From Legionellaceae bacterium UBA2794 (lineage in GTDB: Bacteria > Pseudomonadota > Gammaproteobacteria > Legionellales > Legionellaceae), in the NCBI GenBank assembly GCA_002352055.1, contig DEHS01000100.1, positions 33,469 through 40,280 on the forward strand: 6,812 nt of DNA. The letters are read 5' to 3'. The translations under genes and the position numbers were made by a program. Under the pieces are notes generated by a model. The model was not told the DNA's origin. It was given only the letters and a program-made list of their open reading frames with translations, and did not search any database. Below, piece by piece: positions 5,891 through 6,812 of this stretch. How positions within the stretch are numbered: position 1 is the first letter of the stretch; the number at the start of each line of letters is the position of its first letter.

Positions 5891-5892
5891 TG
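5885..5892 (+). promoter_or_regulatory. TAnnTTTG-type -7 element before hsdS
   Basis: TACATTTG matches the Bacteroidota -7 consensus TAnnTTTG exactly and bridges the two palindromes. It would start transcription near 5899, giving hsdS a short leader of its own. No good -33 TTTG is found at the usual distance, so this is tentative. Confidence 0.3.
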
Positions 5893-5910
5893 TGCAACCA
5901 CTGGTTGCAC
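5892..5910. repeat. 19-bp odd palindrome upstream of hsdS
   Basis: GTGCAACCA-C-TGGTTGCAC is a perfect 9-bp inverted repeat around base 5901, ending 12 bases before the hsdS start. In RNA it would fold as an eight-pair stem with a three-base loop. No T-run follows, so it is not a standard terminator. Operator, translational control hairpin or dispersed repeat are all possible. Confidence 0.7.
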
Positions 5911-5922
5911 TATTGATTAATA

Positions 5923-6812
5923 ATGATGTCAACTTGGAATAGAATAAATATTGGTGAGATTGCAGAGCTAAATATCAAGAGTATAGATAAGAGTTTCTTG
6001 TTTGACACAATTGAATATTTGGATACTGGGTCTATAACAAATGGAAAGATTGATTCATTTCAAATTTTGCCAATAAAGGAAGCACCAAGTAGAGCAAAAA
6101 GGTTAGTAAAGCCAAATGATATTATCTATTCCACCGTTAGACCGATACAAAAGCATTATGGCTATATTAAAACTTGTAAACCAAATACAGTTGTTTCTAC
6201 TGGATTTGTTGTAATAAGTCCCAACAACAAGTATGTAAGTTCAAAATTTCTTTATTATTATTTGACAACAGAAGAGGTAGTAAATTATCTTGATGTAATT
6301 GCTGAAGGCTCGACATCCGCCTATCCCTCACTCAGACCAGAAGATATATCAAATTTAGAAATAGATCTTCCCCCCATTAACGAACAGAATCAAATAGCTG
6401 ATATTCTCAGCAACCTTGATGATAAAATTGACCTGCTGAACCGGCAAAACAAAACACTTCAGACGTTAGCCGAAACACTCTTTAGGCAATGGTTTATTGA
6501 AGAAGCTGAAGAGAATTGGGAAAAAGGAAAACTTGAAGATGAATTCACCTTTGTCATGGGTCAATCCCCTTCAGGAGAATACATAAACGAAAATGGTGAA
6601 GGAATGGTATTTTATCAAGGGAATGCTGATTTTAATTTTCGTTTTCCATCGATTAGAGTATATACAACAGAAGCAAAGAGAACGGCAAAACAATTTGATA
6701 CTCTTGTAAGCGTGAGAGCCCCCGTAGGTGACATTAATATGGCTTTTGAAGAATGCTGTTTAGGACGTGGAGTCGCAGCATTCAGATATAAGGACAAACC
6801 AAGTTATTATTC
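5923..6812 (+). CDS. hsdS: Type I restriction-modification specificity subunit HsdS, 3' end missing
   Basis: HsdS selects the bipartite DNA target of the type I enzyme. The frame is open from ATG 5923 to the window edge, giving 296 residues of a protein usually near 400. Target recognition domain 1 spans about residues 3-152, with the family-typical STSAYPSLRPEDI (130-142) and LPPINEQ (149-155). The central conserved helix follows (about 155-192: ADILSNLDDKIDLLNRQN, ETLFRQWF). Domain 2 starts near 201 and is cut off; GQSPSGEYIN (213-222), YQGNADF and SVRAPVGD are typical. Two adjacent ATGs (5923, 5926) are possible starts; no Shine-Dalgarno sequence is visible. It follows abi by 81 bp and should act with HsdM. 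Domain 1 is AT-richer than the central region (18 of 60 G or C at 5941-6000, 26 of 60 at 6421-6480), as expected if recognition domains are exchanged. Confidence 0.95.
   Translation, partial: MMSTWNRINIGEIAELNIKSIDKSFLFDTIEYLDTGSITNGKIDSFQILPIKEAPSRAKRLVKPNDIIYSTVRPIQKHYGYIKTCKPNTVVSTGFVVISPNNKYVSSKFLYYYLTTEEVVNYLDVIAEGSTSAYPSLRPEDISNLEIDLPPINEQNQIADILSNLDDKIDLLNRQNKTLQTLAETLFRQWFIEEAEENWEKGKLEDEFTFVMGQSPSGEYINENGEGMVFYQGNADFNFRFPSIRVYTTEAKRTAKQFDTLVSVRAPVGDINMAFEECCLGRGVAAFRYKDKPSYY

Noticed and set aside
6615..6797. Minus-strand open frame inside hsdS
   Set aside because: The plus strand encodes continuous HsdS with typical recognition-domain motifs, so this is a shadow.
1..6812. CRISPR array, rRNA, tRNA or transposase genes
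   Set aside because: No regularly spaced repeats, no tRNA fold and no transposase-like reading frame were seen on either strand.

Overview
The window is AT-rich bacterial DNA carrying an integration/excision gene set on the minus strand (left half) and a type I restriction-modification locus on the plus strand (right half). Several starts lack a clear Shine-Dalgarno sequence, and a few intergenic spots match the TAnnTTTG -7 promoter element of Bacteroidota. The host may therefore belong to Bacteroidota, Ignavibacteriota or relatives. This is a weak inference, because no ribosomal or core gene is present.

Left part (1-2536), all genes on the minus strand. At the edge is a fragment of an unrecognised gene (1-124), preceded by a 70-residue zinc-ribbon protein (149-361). 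A 112-bp gap (362-473) follows. It is rich in TGTTACT/AGTAACA repeats and lies just beyond the 3' end of a tyrosine recombinase gene (474-1508), so it is the best candidate for an attachment site. The recombinase is the last gene of a tight three-gene unit. That unit starts with an excisionase-like HTH protein (2075-2353) and continues with a 175-residue HTH plus zinc-ribbon protein (1540-2067). Upstream of the unit, 2371-2516 holds two abutting inverted-repeat structures and promoter-like elements.

Middle (2537-3461). A very AT-rich orphan gene of 250 residues (minus strand) has no recognised family. A 172-bp divergent gap separates it from the plus-strand locus.

Right part (3462-6812), all genes on the plus strand: hsdM (complete N6-adenine methyltransferase subunit), then an Abi-family protein with a HEPN-type RNase motif, then hsdS (specificity subunit, cut by the window edge). 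hsdR is not visible and may lie beyond the edge. HsdM and HsdS would form the sequence-specific methyltransferase. The Abi protein between them is a candidate abortive-infection RNase that could back up the restriction system, by analogy with the anticodon nuclease PrrC encoded inside a type I locus. Hairpins lie on both sides of the abi gene, and three consecutive dyads fill most of the gap before hsdS.

The likeliest reading is an integrated mobile or defence-island segment: recombinase, directionality factors and att-like repeats at one end, defence cargo at the other. The most original features are the abi gene inside the hsd operon, the paired inverted-repeat region upstream of the recombinase operon, and the HTH/zinc-ribbon protein encoded between excisionase and integrase.
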